Assembly (NCBI GenBank): GCA_948356915.1
Contig: CAOJCG010000003.1
Location: 52,338-116,337, forward strand
From: an uncultured Clostridiaceae bacterium
GTDB lineage: Bacteria; Bacillota; Clostridia; TANB77; CAG-508
DNA: 64,000 bases
Reading direction: 5' to 3'
Position 1 is the stretch's first letter, and the number at the start of each line of letters is the position of its first letter. Made by a program: the position numbers and the translations under genes. Shown in pieces: positions 35,879 to 44,979 of the stretch. Under the pieces are notes generated by a model. The model saw nothing but the letters and a program-made list of their open reading frames with translations, did no database searches and had not been told where the DNA came from.

Positions 35879-37060
35879 TTACAATGTCTCAAATTTTTGT
35901 TTTCTTAATTGTACAATTGATATTCCTATCATAATTGTGCTAAATATTAGTAAACTTATGATATTTATATAATATCTACTAAAAGTATCATAATAATATA
36001 AAGAATATAATCCATCTGTTATCATACTTGCAGGGTTTAATTTATTTATAATTGGTACGTTTTTATCTACTATATATTTCATTGTTATCCCCATCATTCC
36101 AGATAAGAAACAACCAAACATTGTAACTGCAATTAGTATTCCTGTTTTTGTATTTTCGTTTGTTTTTAGGGTTGTTGCAACTACTATTCCAAGTGAAAGC
36201 CCTGCTAAACTTCCTGCTAGGGTTAATAATATAATTAAAGGTAAGTTACTACCATAATCTACTTTTAGTAAAAATATTGTATATATGAATAATAAAGCAA
36301 TTCCAATTAACTGTGTTATATAGCTCGCTAAAACGCTAGAGATTATTAGTTTTCCTTTACTAATTGGTGCTACTGCTGTTCTTTTCCCCACGTTCCCCAT
36401 ATTAGCTAAACTATTATTTATTGCTGTCATTGCTAATATTGCACCATATAGGCATGCCATAGCTATTAATGTGTAAAATTCTATCATAGTATAACTTAAA
36501 TTTGCATTTGATATATTTTTTAATTTCACATCATCTTTCATTGCTATTTCTAATGCTTCTTTATATATTTTTTCGTAGTCAATTTGCGTTTTTCCTTGCA
36601 TATGTGCTTCTACTATTTTACCATTTGCTAAATCTTCTACTACTTTACTTGTTTGGTTTATTTCTTCTGTAACATATTTTAATATAGTTGCATTTATTCC
36701 GTTTGATTTTATTACTATTTTAGGCGTATTTTCTTCTAGTTTTAAATATCCTGTTATTTCGTCATTTTCTAATAGTTCTTTTGCCTTTGTTTCTTCTACA
36801 TATTTTAAAGAAAATAGTCTATCTTCATTTTCTTCGTCACTTAAAGTTTCAAAAGATTGTTTTAATATTTCGTTATTTTTAAATTCTTCACTTTCTACTA
36901 TTGCTATATCAATAATACTTAATTTTTCACTATTTTCTATATTTGAAAATGCTAAGTTGAAAAATGTTGCCATTATAATTGGAAATGCAAAGGTCCAAAA
37001 TATTAGTATTTTGTTTCCAAATAGTGTTTTTAAGGTATACTTAAAATTATGTATAAACAT
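35879..37060 (-). CDS. ABC-2 type permease
   Basis: A 393-aa exporter permease with one N-terminal helix (about 18-38), a long extracytoplasmic part (about 45-175), and five C-terminal helices including the conserved GKRTAVAPIS segment near 228-237 (ABC-2 coupling region). It overlaps the ATPase stop by one base, so they are translationally coupled. The second permease downstream probably forms a heterodimer with it. No in-frame CGG. Confidence 0.88.
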   Translation of the reverse strand: MFIHNFKYTLKTLFGNKILIFWTFAFPIIMATFFNLAFSNIENSEKLSIIDIAIVESEEFKNNEILKQSFETLSDEENEDRLFSLKYVEETKAKELLENDEITGYLKLEENTPKIVIKSNGINATILKYVTEEINQTSKVVEDLANGKIVEAHMQGKTQIDYEKIYKEALEIAMKDDVKLKNISNANLSYTMIEFYTLIAMACLYGAILAMTAINNSLANMGNVGKRTAVAPISKGKLIISSVLASYITQLIGIALLFIYTIFLLKVDYGSNLPLIILLTLAGSLAGLSLGIVVATTLKTNENTKTGILIAVTMFGCFLSGMMGITMKYIVDKNVPIINKLNPASMITDGLYSLYYYDTFSRYYINIISLLIFSTIMIGISIVQLRKQKFETL

Positions 37061-37999
37061 TAATCTCTAAGCTCCTTTCCTGTTAATTCTAAGAATACAT
37101 CATTTAGAGTTGGTCTTTCTGAATATATTTTATTGTATTTTATTTCTTCTTTTTTCAAATGATTTGTTAATTCTCCTAAATTGTTTTCTCCTTGTTTGTA
37201 TGTAATAATTAAGTTGTTAACATTATATTTAACTTCTTCTACATTTTGTAGATTTCTTATTTTATCTATTTGCTCTTCTTTTAAGTTATTAACTTCTACT
37301 GTAACTTTCTCTTTTATTCTAGCTTTTTTCTTAAGCTCATCTGCTGTTCCACTTGCAAGTATTTTTCCTTTATCTAAAATGATAATTCTATCACATAAAA
37401 TTTCTACTTCTTCCATATAGTGAGTTGTATATACAATAGTAGCTCCAGCTTCTCTTAATTTCTTTATTCCATCTAATATATTGTTTCTACTTTGTGGGTC
37501 TACTGCTACTGTTGGCTCATCTAAGAAAATTAGTTTTGGTTTATGTGCAATTCCACAAGCTATGTTTAGTCTTCTTAATAAGCCACCTGATAGTTGTTTT
37601 GGATAGAACTTTTTAAAATCTTCTAAACTTACTAGTTTAATTGCTTCTTCTATGTAGTTTTTTCTAGTAGTTTTATCTTTTATATAAAGTCCACAAAAAT
37701 AGTCTATATTTTCATATACTGTTAGTTCATCAAATACTGCTACTTCTTGAAATATTACTCCTATATCTCTTTTTATATCATAAGAATTTGGTTTCATTTC
37801 TTTTCCAAATATTTGTATACTTCCTTTACTAAATTTTAGTAAAGATAATATACAGTTTATAGTAGTAGTTTTTCCACTTCCATTAGGTCCGAAGTAAACC
37901 TAATATTTCCCCTTCGTGTACTTCAAAAGATATATCATCTACTGCTTTAAAAGTTTTGTATTCTTTGGTTAAATTTTTGACTTCTATTACATTGTTCAT
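37060..37999 (-). CDS. ABC exporter ATPase, CGG before Walker A
   Basis: The ATP-binding subunit. From ATG 37999 the frame reads to GGT TTA CTT CGG ACC TAA, stopping exactly before Walker A. Skipping C37891 gives L-L-G-P-N-G-S-G-K-T-T-T and the complete 312-aa ATPase: Walker A near 38-45, signature LSGGLLRRL near 137-145, Walker B LIFLDEP near 157-163 and the C-terminal domain of drug-exporter ATPases. A late start at 37797 would lack Walker A and be useless. Same event type as prfB. Confidence 0.9.
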
Positions 38000-38110
38000 T
38001 TTATAAAATCTTCCTTTCTATTATTGTTGAGATTATGGCATATATAATCCAGTTCCATATATTAATAATTACCATTCAAAAAATTGCTAAATAACAATTT
38101 GTAGAGTAAC

Positions 38111-38228
38111 CTTATGTGTTTATATATATTAAAATCAAAATTGAAGCCCGACAGCCCGCAGATTGCGGGGGAATACCCGTGAGCTTGGAGGGTTCGATTT
38201 TTATTTTAATATATATAAATACATAATG
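38111..38228. repeat. Structured inverted-repeat element (MITE-like)
   Basis: A ~118-nt element whose 35-nt ends are inverted copies (starting CTTATGTGTTTATATA and ending TATAAATACATAATG). A GC-rich core holds a CCCGCA/TGCGGG hairpin and a GGGTTCGATT word. Such a closed cruciform looks like a non-autonomous mobile element or a structured RNA. It lies between the ABC exporter and its regulator. Confidence 0.6.
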
Positions 38229-38258
38229 TGGCTAATTTTAAAGCTATTTCTTCGAAGA

Positions 38259-38286
38259 GCGGACGATTGCTAATCGCCCCTACATC
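38259..38286 (+). repeat. GGACGATT...AATCGCCC dispersed repeat
   Basis: Same unit as at 22539 with one change (GGACGATT for GGGCGATT), including CTACATC after it. Confidence 0.6.
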
Positions 38287-38299
38287 AAAATTATTATTT

Positions 38300-38860
38300 C
38301 TACGAGTTTTTATATCCTATTATTAATTTTTTTACAGTTTCTGTTAGTAATTCTTCTATTTCTACATCTGAAAATTTTACTGTATTTGTGGCAACTAAAC
38401 ATGCTATTCCATGTGTAAATATCCATACTTTTACATGGAATTTCTTTTGTTCTTCAAAAGAAAGCCCTGTTAATATTTGGCCTTTCTCTATTACATCATC
38501 TCCTACATTATCTGCCATTATAAAATTTTCTGCATTAAGGTTTGTTTTTTGCATAAATATAATTTTAAAAAATTCTGGGTAATCTTTTGCAAATTTAATA
38601 TATGATAACCCCATTTTTTTATATGCCTGTTCTTCATTTGCACCACTTAGCATGTATTCTTTATATTTTGCACATATCTTTTCATATACTGCTTTTTTTA
38701 GTTCTTCCATATCTTTAAAGTGCTTAAAAATCGGATGAACAGAAGCATTTAACTCTTTTGCAATTCTACGAGCATTTAGTCCATCGAAGCCTTCATTTCG
38801 CACTATATTATATGCAATATTAAGTACTTGCTCTTTTTCAAATATAGTTCTTGGTGGCAA
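38300..38860 (-). CDS. TetR-family regulator of ABC exporter
   Basis: A 186-aa repressor. The N-terminal helix-turn-helix (about residues 10-55) includes the GLNARRIAKELNASVHPIFKHF region; the rest is a helical ligand-binding domain. It lies just upstream of the exporter genes on the same strand, so it probably controls them. AGGAGA precedes the start. No in-frame CGG. Confidence 0.85.
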   Translation of the reverse strand: MPPRTIFEKEQVLNIAYNIVRNEGFDGLNARRIAKELNASVHPIFKHFKDMEELKKAVYEKICAKYKEYMLSGANEEQAYKKMGLSYIKFAKDYPEFFKIIFMQKTNLNAENFIMADNVGDDVIEKGQILTGLSFEEQKKFHVKVWIFTHGIACLVATNTVKFSDVEIEELLTETVKKLIIGYKNS

Positions 38861-39015
38861 TTTGTATCATCTCCTTTTTAAAATAACATACGTTACCTAA
38901 CTTTTGTTAGTATATCATTTTGTTTGTGTTTTGTATATAGTTTTTGGGAAATTTGTTGGTCAAACATGTACATAAAGAATTATTTAGAGCTTTATAACAA
39001 AAATTTAAATAATTA

Positions 39016-39080
39016 AAAATAAAGTAAGTTTAAGATATCAAGAGCTGTTGCTCAAGTTTTTCTTAAACTTACTTTATTTT
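39016..39080. terminator. Long hairpin
   Basis: AAAATAAAGTAAGTTTAAGA pairs with TCTTAAACTTACTTTATTTT across ~26 nt. It could terminate the minus-strand small frame beginning at 39194. Confidence 0.6.
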
Positions 39081-39086
39081 AGTCAT

Positions 39087-39194
39087 TTACTTTTTTCTTT
39101 TATTAATAAGCGTTTTAACATCTGAAAATACATCAAAAAGTGATTTTAATAAAAAGAATATTGCTACACTAAGGTAAAATGAGAGAATACTCAT
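39087..39194 (-). CDS. Possible small membrane peptide
   Basis: A 35-codon minus-strand frame from ATG 39194 encodes one hydrophobic helix and a basic end (KRKK). The frame is open about 19 codons further upstream without a good start or ribosome site, so it may be a gene remnant. The rest of the gap 38861-39414 has only a promoter-like region and the hairpin. Confidence 0.3.
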   Translation of the reverse strand: MSILSFYLSVAIFFLLKSLFDVFSDVKTLINKRKK

Positions 39195-39414
39195 AGTAAT
39201 TTTATCAGCATCTTTACACTGCTGTTTATATGTCTCAAAATTTTCTAGTTAGGAGATTATAAATATTAAAAACAGTTTTATTTTATCATGTGCTTATGTA
39301 AAACACAACTATTTTCTATCAAATTATTGCATTTTACGTAAATTTCTTATATAATACATATCATATATAATGTATTAAAATTCTATAAAATAATGTATAT
39401 AGGAGGATAACAAT

Positions 39415-39879
39415 ATGGTTGAAAGATATCAAAGTAAAGTAGCAGTTTTTTTAGTATTAACAAGAGAAGTAAATGGAAACACGCAAATTTTACTTCAAGA
39501 AAGATGTAATACTGGATATATGGATGGTAAATATGATACAGCATGTAGTGGTCATCTTGAGAAAAACGAATCACTAGCTATGGCACTATGTAGAGAAGCT
39601 AAGGAAGAAATTGGACTTAATATAGATGAACACGATTTAAAACTAGTTGCTCTTATTCATGAATACCAAGATGAGTATATTAATGTATTTTTCACAGCGG
39701 ATAAATATGAAGGAACTCCAAAAATAATGGAACCTGATAAATGTGATAATCTACAATGGTTTAATATTGATGAATTGCCTGAAAATACCATTATGCGTGT
39801 TAGAAATGTGCTTACAAATATGCAAAAAGGAATTATTTATGATGATGGAAATTTTTCACATCAAAAAGCCAAGAGTTAA
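39415..39879 (+). CDS. Nudix hydrolase
   Basis: A 154-aa Nudix enzyme. The box is a clear variant with GHLEKNES then REAKEEIGL (near residues 43-70). The YDTACSGHLEKNES context resembles Nudix enzymes acting on nucleotide derivatives. AGGAGGA precedes the start. Its 3' end forms part of a terminator palindrome shared with feoB. Confidence 0.85.
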   Translation: MVERYQSKVAVFLVLTREVNGNTQILLQERCNTGYMDGKYDTACSGHLEKNESLAMALCREAKEEIGLNIDEHDLKLVALIHEYQDEYINVFFTADKYEGTPKIMEPDKCDNLQWFNIDELPENTIMRVRNVLTNMQKGIIYDDGNFSHQKAKS

Positions 39880-39937
39880 ATTAATAAAAATGATTTGTAC
39901 AAAAAATGTACAAATCATTTTTATTAATTTAACTCTT
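39871..39937. terminator. 30-bp bidirectional terminator over both gene ends
   Basis: A perfect 30-nt inverted repeat (AAGAGTTAAATTAATAAAAA... and its complement) with a 7-nt loop. The left arm includes the last codons of the Nudix gene and the right arm the last codons of feoB. Confidence 0.9.
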
Positions 39938-41902
39938 ATTACAACTCCTACAATAAGGACATTCTACACACTCATTCTTATTTTTCTTAAATAAAGCTCT
40001 TATTATTACTATTACTAAACCTACAATTATTGCTATAAACACTATATCTACAATGTTAAATATTTCCTTTTCTATTCTATTTCCTATTTGATACACAAAT
40101 GTTGCGAGTACCCATGCTAAGCCTGTTTGGAAGGCTAGGGCTTTTAGTAGTTTTTTGGTGCTTCCTAGTTCTCTTTTCATTGCTCCTATTGCTCCGAAGC
40201 ATGGTGCTGAAAATAGGTTAAATACCATGAATGCATAGGCTGATGATGCTGTGAAGAAACCAAATGCTCCGTCTTTTACAAATATTTCTGCTCCTTCGCT
40301 TGCATCTTCTTCCAAGCCATTTATTACTGCCATTGAGGATACTACTTGTTCTTTTGCAACTAGTCCTTGCAACGCTGATACTGCCGCCTCCCAACTGTTC
40401 TCTCCAAGCATTGGCTTAAATACCCATGAAATTTTATTTCCTATACTTGCTAATATACTTTCTTCTACATCTACCCCATATTCCATTTTAAATGAAAATG
40501 AAAGTAAAAACCAAATTATAATTGAACATAGTAAAATAATTGTTCCTGCTCTTTTTATAAATGCCATTACTTTGTCGAATACATCTTTTAATATGTATTT
40601 TGCACTTGGCAGTTTGTATTCTGGTAGTTCTGAAATATATGTACTTGATGTATGTTTGAATACAAATTTTTTCATAATTAATGCACTTATAATTATTACT
40701 GCTATTGCAAAAAAGTATAATGAACTTGAAACTATACCTGATGAGTTTGGAAAGAAGTACCCTGCAAATAGTGCTATTATTGGCAGTTTAGCACTACATG
40801 GAATAAATGGGGTAAGTATTGCTGTCATTTTTCTTTCGTCTTCATTTTCTATAATTCTTGTTCCCATTATTCCTGGAACAGAGCAACCTGAACCTACTAT
40901 AAATGGTATTAGGCTTTTTCCACTTAAACCTAATTTTCTAAATAATTTGTCTAATAGTAGTGATATTCTTGACATATAACCTGTGGTTTCCAACAAGGCT
41001 ATACATAAGAATAATATTATAAGCTGTGGTACAAAGCCTAGTACTGCTCCTACTCCTGATATAATTCCATCTACAACTAAACTATTTAGCCATTCAGATA
41101 GTCCTATGTTTTCCATTAAGCTTCCTACCCATTCTCCAAAACTTCCTACTGCGTCTCCTACTAGGTCGACTGTAAAATTTCCAACTATTCCTACTGATAG
41201 ATAATATATTAAGAACATAATTATTATAAATATAGGGAATGCAAGCCATCTATTTAAAAAGATTTTATCTAATCTATCTGATATTGCTTCAGGTCTTTTT
41301 TTCTTCTTTATACAAGTTTCTACTACTCTACTTATAAATGAATACTTTTGATTTACGATTTCTTCATATTTTTCAATATCATAATCTTTACTTAGGTATT
41401 CAGGAATAACTTTATTTTCCTTCCTTTTTATTGGTTTATCTATTTCTTTTATAAGCTCTTCTATTCCCGTTTCCTTTAAGGCTGATATTTTAATTACTTT
41501 TGTTCCTAGCATTTCTTCCATTTTCTTTTCATCTATGCTTAACCCTTTTTCTTCTAGCTTGTCTGCCATATTTAGTGCAACTATTACTTTACAGTTTGAT
41601 TCTAATAATTGAGTTGTTAAAAATAAGCTTCTTTCTAAACATGTTGCATCTACTATGTTTATTATTACATCTGGGTTTTCATTAAACACAAAGTTTCTTG
41701 AAACTTCTTCTTCAGCAGAGTATGGGCTTAAAGAATATATTCCTGGTAAGTCTGTTATTTCATGTTTTGTGCCTTTTATTGTTCCAAGCTTTTTTTCAAT
41801 TGTAACTCCTGGCCAATTTCCTATTTTTGCGTTCATACCAGTTAAACAGTTAAATAATGTTGTTTTACCACTATTTTGATTTCCAACTAGTCCAACTTTC
41901 AT
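39929..41902 (-). CDS. feoB: Ferrous iron transporter FeoB
   Basis: A 657-aa inner-membrane Fe2+ transporter. The N-terminal G-protein domain has G1 GNQNSGKTT (residues 7-15), G3 DLPGIY (52-57) and G4 NMAD (near 111). The membrane part has ten or so helices with the Gate motifs, including VGSGCSVPG near 339-347 and PCSAKLP near 370-376. The C-terminus carries ECVECPYCRSC, a Cys cluster found in FeoB of anaerobes. It is joined to feoA with no gap. Regulated probably by the divergent TetR gene. Confidence 0.96.
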   Translation of the reverse strand: MKVGLVGNQNSGKTTLFNCLTGMNAKIGNWPGVTIEKKLGTIKGTKHEITDLPGIYSLSPYSAEEEVSRNFVFNENPDVIINIVDATCLERSLFLTTQLLESNCKVIVALNMADKLEEKGLSIDEKKMEEMLGTKVIKISALKETGIEELIKEIDKPIKRKENKVIPEYLSKDYDIEKYEEIVNQKYSFISRVVETCIKKKKRPEAISDRLDKIFLNRWLAFPIFIIIMFLIYYLSVGIVGNFTVDLVGDAVGSFGEWVGSLMENIGLSEWLNSLVVDGIISGVGAVLGFVPQLIILFLCIALLETTGYMSRISLLLDKLFRKLGLSGKSLIPFIVGSGCSVPGIMGTRIIENEDERKMTAILTPFIPCSAKLPIIALFAGYFFPNSSGIVSSSLYFFAIAVIIISALIMKKFVFKHTSSTYISELPEYKLPSAKYILKDVFDKVMAFIKRAGTIILLCSIIIWFLLSFSFKMEYGVDVEESILASIGNKISWVFKPMLGENSWEAAVSALQGLVAKEQVVSSMAVINGLEEDASEGAEIFVKDGAFGFFTASSAYAFMVFNLFSAPCFGAIGAMKRELGSTKKLLKALAFQTGLAWVLATFVYQIGNRIEKEIFNIVDIVFIAIIVGLVIVIIRALFKKNKNECVECPYCRSCNKS

Positions 41903-42154
41903 TTATTTTATTACCTCCACTTCTATTTGTTTTAAATCTGCTTTTCTTATTGCAAGTTCATAGCCTCTTAGTAGAATATCAATTGGGTCGCCCATAGGTG
42001 CTATTTTCTTTATTGTTACATTAGTTCCTTTGGTTAGTCCCATATCTAGTAAATGCCTTTTTACATTCTTATTTACAATATTTATGCTTTTTACTACCGC
42101 TGTTTGTCCAATTTTTAGTTCTGATAAGCTACAATTTTCACCTATTGTTTTCAT
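41903..42154 (-). CDS. feoA: FeoA-like SH3 protein
   Basis: An 83-aa cytoplasmic protein with the FeoA fold: LSELKIGQTAVV (residues 9-20), RHLLDMGLTKGT (33-44), and GYELAIRKADL (65-75). It supports FeoB transport. It starts after AGGAGG and ends directly before feoB, so they form an operon. Confidence 0.92.
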   Translation of the reverse strand: MKTIGENCSLSELKIGQTAVVKSINIVNKNVKRHLLDMGLTKGTNVTIKKIAPMGDPIDILLRGYELAIRKADLKQIEVEVIK

Positions 42155-42170
42155 TTGTTACCTCCTTTTA

Positions 42171-42249
42171 TGAAATTTATTTCACATTTCGTTTTTATTA
42201 TATCATTATAAATTTTGTTGTCAATAGAATATGAATAAAATTTCATATT
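42171..42249. promoter_or_regulatory. Two operator-like inverted repeats, feoA/tetR
   Basis: TGAAAT-TT-ATTTCA at 42171-42184 and AATATGAA-TAAAAT-TTCATATT at 42228-42249 lie in the divergent gap. The adjacent TetR protein, or an iron regulator, could bind here. Confidence 0.5.
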
Positions 42250-42305
42250 GCTTTAATTTTATTTTTGTATTATAATAACTATATTATTAAAGGAAGTGTA
42301 AAAAT

Positions 42306-42912
42306 ATGAGTGAAAACGAAATAAGAGAACCTATTCAAAAACGTTCTATTGAAAAAAAGGAAAAAATAATAAAGGCTGGGTTTGAATTAATATGTGAAGT
42401 TCGGCTATTATAATACAAATACTGCTGAAATTGCAAAAGCTGCTGGTGTTTCTACTGGTATTGTTTATCAATATTTTAAGGATAAACATGATATTCTAAT
42501 TGCTGGGCTAGAAAGATATTCTAATGATATTTTCTTTCCTATTTTTGATATTAATAATACTAATTTTGATAGAAATAATATTGAAAATATGATAAAAGAA
42601 ATGATTGACGAATTTATTAAAAATCATAAACTATCAAAACAAGCTCATGAAGAAATTACTGCTATGGTGCATTTAGATGAAGATGTTGCCAAGTTCTTTT
42701 ATGAAAGGGAAATGTATAGTACAAATGCTTTAACTGATGTGCTTGTCAAGAATAATATAAATGTAGAGCATATGCAAGAAAAAGTACATATAGCTTTAAG
42801 TTTAATTGATGATTTGTGTCATGAAATTATTTATCATAAACATAGCGGAATTGATTATGAGGTTATGAAGGATGAGGTTGCTCAGCTCATTGTGGGGTTA
42901 CTTAGAAATTAA
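42306..42912 (+). CDS. TetR regulator, interrupted by CGG
   Basis: A TetR-type repressor beside and divergent to feoAB. ATG 42306 follows GGAAG. The frame reads TGT GAA GTT CGG CTA TTA TAA at 42402, ending before the recognition helix. Skipping C42402 gives V-G-Y-Y-N-T-N-T-A-E-I-A-K-A-A-G, the normal TetR helix-turn-helix, then a helical domain to 42912 (201 aa). The GTG at 42394 has no ribosome site and would lack the first helix. Same event type as prfB. Confidence 0.88.
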
Positions 42913-42913
42913 A

Positions 42914-42955
42914 GCAAAAATCAAGATTGCCATTTGGTAATCTTGATTTTTTTAC
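42914..42955 (+). terminator. Terminator after tetR
   Basis: AAAAATCAAGATT and AATCTTGATTTTT with a 10-nt loop, then T-run. A similar AATCAAGATT hairpin precedes the 48843 gene. Confidence 0.8.
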
Positions 42956-42956
42956 T

Positions 42957-43244
42957 TTATTCAAATAATTTTTCACACTCTGCTAAATATGCTTCTTTGT
43001 ATTCTTCTCCGAATATTTTGTAAAGATATTTTATCCAATGTTCACTTGACCAAGTAGTATAAAGTACATCAAAATCACATAGTCTAAAAGTATCTATTAC
43101 ATCAGAATTACTTTTATCGTATACTGTTACATCAAATTCTTTAAGTATTTGATGATAATCAAAGTCATACCTATAAAAATTTTCTGGATATATTCCTTTT
43201 AAAAAATCTTTTACTTGTTTCCTAGTTAACCGTTCTATGAACAT
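42957..43244 (-). CDS. Hypothetical accessory protein (95 aa)
   Basis: A 95-aa soluble acidic protein rich in Tyr, Phe and Asp, with a start after GGAGG. I recognise no family. Codon 5 is CGG, read as Arg (IERLTRK); a shift would hit TAA at the next codon. With CGG and its compact flanking terminators it resembles the accessory genes at 44270 and 48843. Confidence 0.55.
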   Translation of the reverse strand: MFIERLTRKQVKDFLKGIYPENFYRYDFDYHQILKEFDVTVYDKSNSDVIDTFRLCDFDVLYTTWSSEHWIKYLYKIFGEEYKEAYLAECEKLFE

Positions 43245-43355
43245 ATTCTTTACCTCCTGCTATTTAGCTTTTAGATGGTTGATAGTTACTTTTTATGTTA
43301 TATATTTTAACATAATATAGTTTTATTTGCAATAGTTTTCTCTTTACTTATAAAG

Positions 43356-43400
43356 CTCAAAGTTGTAATATGCTAGCTTTTAACATATTACAACTTTGAG
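43356..43400. terminator. 17-bp hairpin
   Basis: CTCAAAGTTGTAATATG and CATATTACAACTTTGAG with an 11-nt loop, between convergent or tandem accessory genes and the GT51 gene end. Confidence 0.7.
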
Positions 43401-43444
43401 TAAACTATATGAAGTTCTTCATTAATCTAAAGGTTATTTGTTAT

Positions 43445-44132
43445 TCATTCTATATTCTCCGCTTCTTGCTCCGTCAAATATCCATATTTAATCATCTTCT
43501 TCATTACTTGCTTTCTTCTTTGTTTTGCAAGTTCTGGATTTTTCGTAGGTGCATATACTGATGGTGCATTTGGTATTCCTGCAAGTAGTATTGCTTCGGC
43601 TTTTGTCATTTCTTTTAGCTCTTTATTAAAGTACCCGTTTGCAGGCTTCTTTTATGGTGTAGTATCCATCGCCATAGTAACTTGTGTTTAAATATAGTTC
43701 TAATATTTCATCTTTTTCATAATTTTTTTCTATTTCAAATGCCATAAATACTTCTGCTATTTTTCTTGTTATTTCTTTTTCTTGTGTGAAGTATATATTT
43801 TTTGATAATTGCTGAGGTATTGTGCTTCCTCCTTCTACAAAGCTCATTGCTTTTATATCATTTATGGCAGCTCTTGTTATTGCAATTATATCAATTCCAT
43901 TATGTTTATAAAATCTGTGGTCTTCTACTGATATTACAGCATCTATATATATTTGTGGTACTTCTTCTATTTTAGTATAATTTTCTTTTTTTCGTATATT
44001 TTCTACTTTTTCTGTTAAAGGTATTTCATCTATTGCATTTTTGTACATTTCATATCCATTTTTTATTAAGATTGCTCCTGTGACTAATGCTATTAATGTT
44101 ATTATAATTATTATTCTTTTTATTATTTTCAT
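43445..44132 (-). CDS. GT51 peptidoglycan glycosyltransferase, CGG shift
   Basis: A monofunctional glycosyltransferase-51 protein that polymerises lipid II. A basic start and one anchor helix (about 3-22), then the catalytic domain: EDHRFYKHNGID (near 70-81), GGSTIPQQLSKN (near 100-111) and ELYLNTSYYGDG (near 146-157). The frame reads TGC AAA CGG GTA CTT TAA at 43637. Skipping the C gives K-G-Y-F-N-K-E-L and the expected T-K-A-E-A-I-L-L-A-G-I-P-N-A-P-S to TGA 43445, 228 aa. There is no transpeptidase domain. Same event type as prfB. Confidence 0.9.
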
Positions 44133-44269
44133 TTTTTATCACCTTGACTTTCAGTATTTTTTTATTTATGTATTGCATTTTATGTAAATTATGTTATTAT
44201 TTGGTATAGAACTGTTAACAATTAATCAAAGATGTAAAATACATCTAAGAAAATTAGGAGGGCTATGTT

Positions 44270-44701
44270 ATGGCAAACTATTTATTGCAAAAAGGTGACA
44301 AAATTCGGTTAGAGAAAGGTATGAGAGTATATGCTCCAATCCCCAGCAAATTTTTATTTGCTAATACCCCTTTTTCTACTGGAGTATACGAATCCAAAGC
44401 TATTGAAATTGGCAGAGTTTACCGTAAGCAGGTAGTTACAAAAGAGGAATTACTAAATAAGTCTATGGATGCTATTGCTGGAGTTCTTCATATATCAGCA
44501 GAAGAGCTTAACAAGATGTCAAGAAAAGAAATGGAAACTTTTATTGACTCTCTTAACCTCAACTTTAATGAAGAAGAGTTTGATAGCTCGATATATGCTG
44601 GCGAATATATGGTAGAATACGTTTCTTTTGGAGGTGGCGGAGTTCAGGGAACACCTAGCGGTTATGAAACATATGCTCATGGGTGGCGCGTTTTTGCGTA
44701 A
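44270..44701 (+). CDS. Hypothetical accessory protein, perhaps frameshifted
   Basis: A 143-aa soluble protein of unknown family after GGAGGG. CGG at 44306 is read as Arg (KIRLEKG). The frame ends in GCG TAA right after T5 (44691-44695). One extra T would continue C-V-K-L-D-N-P-S-I-R-V-N-F for 33 more codons to TAA 44790, with amino-acid-like composition. So the gene may have lost one T in a homopolymer; this is unlike the CGG events. Confidence 0.6.
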   Translation: MANYLLQKGDKIRLEKGMRVYAPIPSKFLFANTPFSTGVYESKAIEIGRVYRKQVVTKEELLNKSMDAIAGVLHISAEELNKMSRKEMETFIDSLNLNFNEEEFDSSIYAGEYMVEYVSFGGGGVQGTPSGYETYAHGWRVFA

Positions 44702-44800
44702 AGCTTGATAATCCTTCCATTCGGGTGAATTTTTATCAGACAGGTTCCTTTACAGCAACAATTCCGGATATTTGCCCAATTAATCAATAATAACTTTTTT

Positions 44801-44838
44801 AAAAAAGAAGATGTTGATACTTAGCATCTTCTTTTTTG
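44801..44838 (+). terminator. Terminator after 44270 gene
   Basis: AAAAAAGAAGATG and CATCTTCTTTTTT with an 11-nt loop. It closely resembles the terminator at 32525. Confidence 0.8.
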
Positions 44839-44858
44839 ATATATTAATAATTTTTCTC

Positions 44859-44964
44859 TTGGCTTCCGATTGGGGACAGTTCCTAATCTAGCCAGATTAT
44901 TTTTGTTTTTTAGTTTGAGGTTCTTCTCTATCTTGTTTCCGATTACGAACCGTCCCCAATCTAC
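44859..44964. repeat. GGGGACAG dispersed repeat, copy A
   Basis: A 106-nt element nearly identical to 56388-56494. It begins TTGGCTTCCGATTGGGGACAG and ends ACCGTCCCCAATCTAC, so the ends are imperfect inverted repeats. This looks like a small non-autonomous mobile element. Confidence 0.85.
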
Positions 44965-44979
44965 TGTCTCTACTCTATT

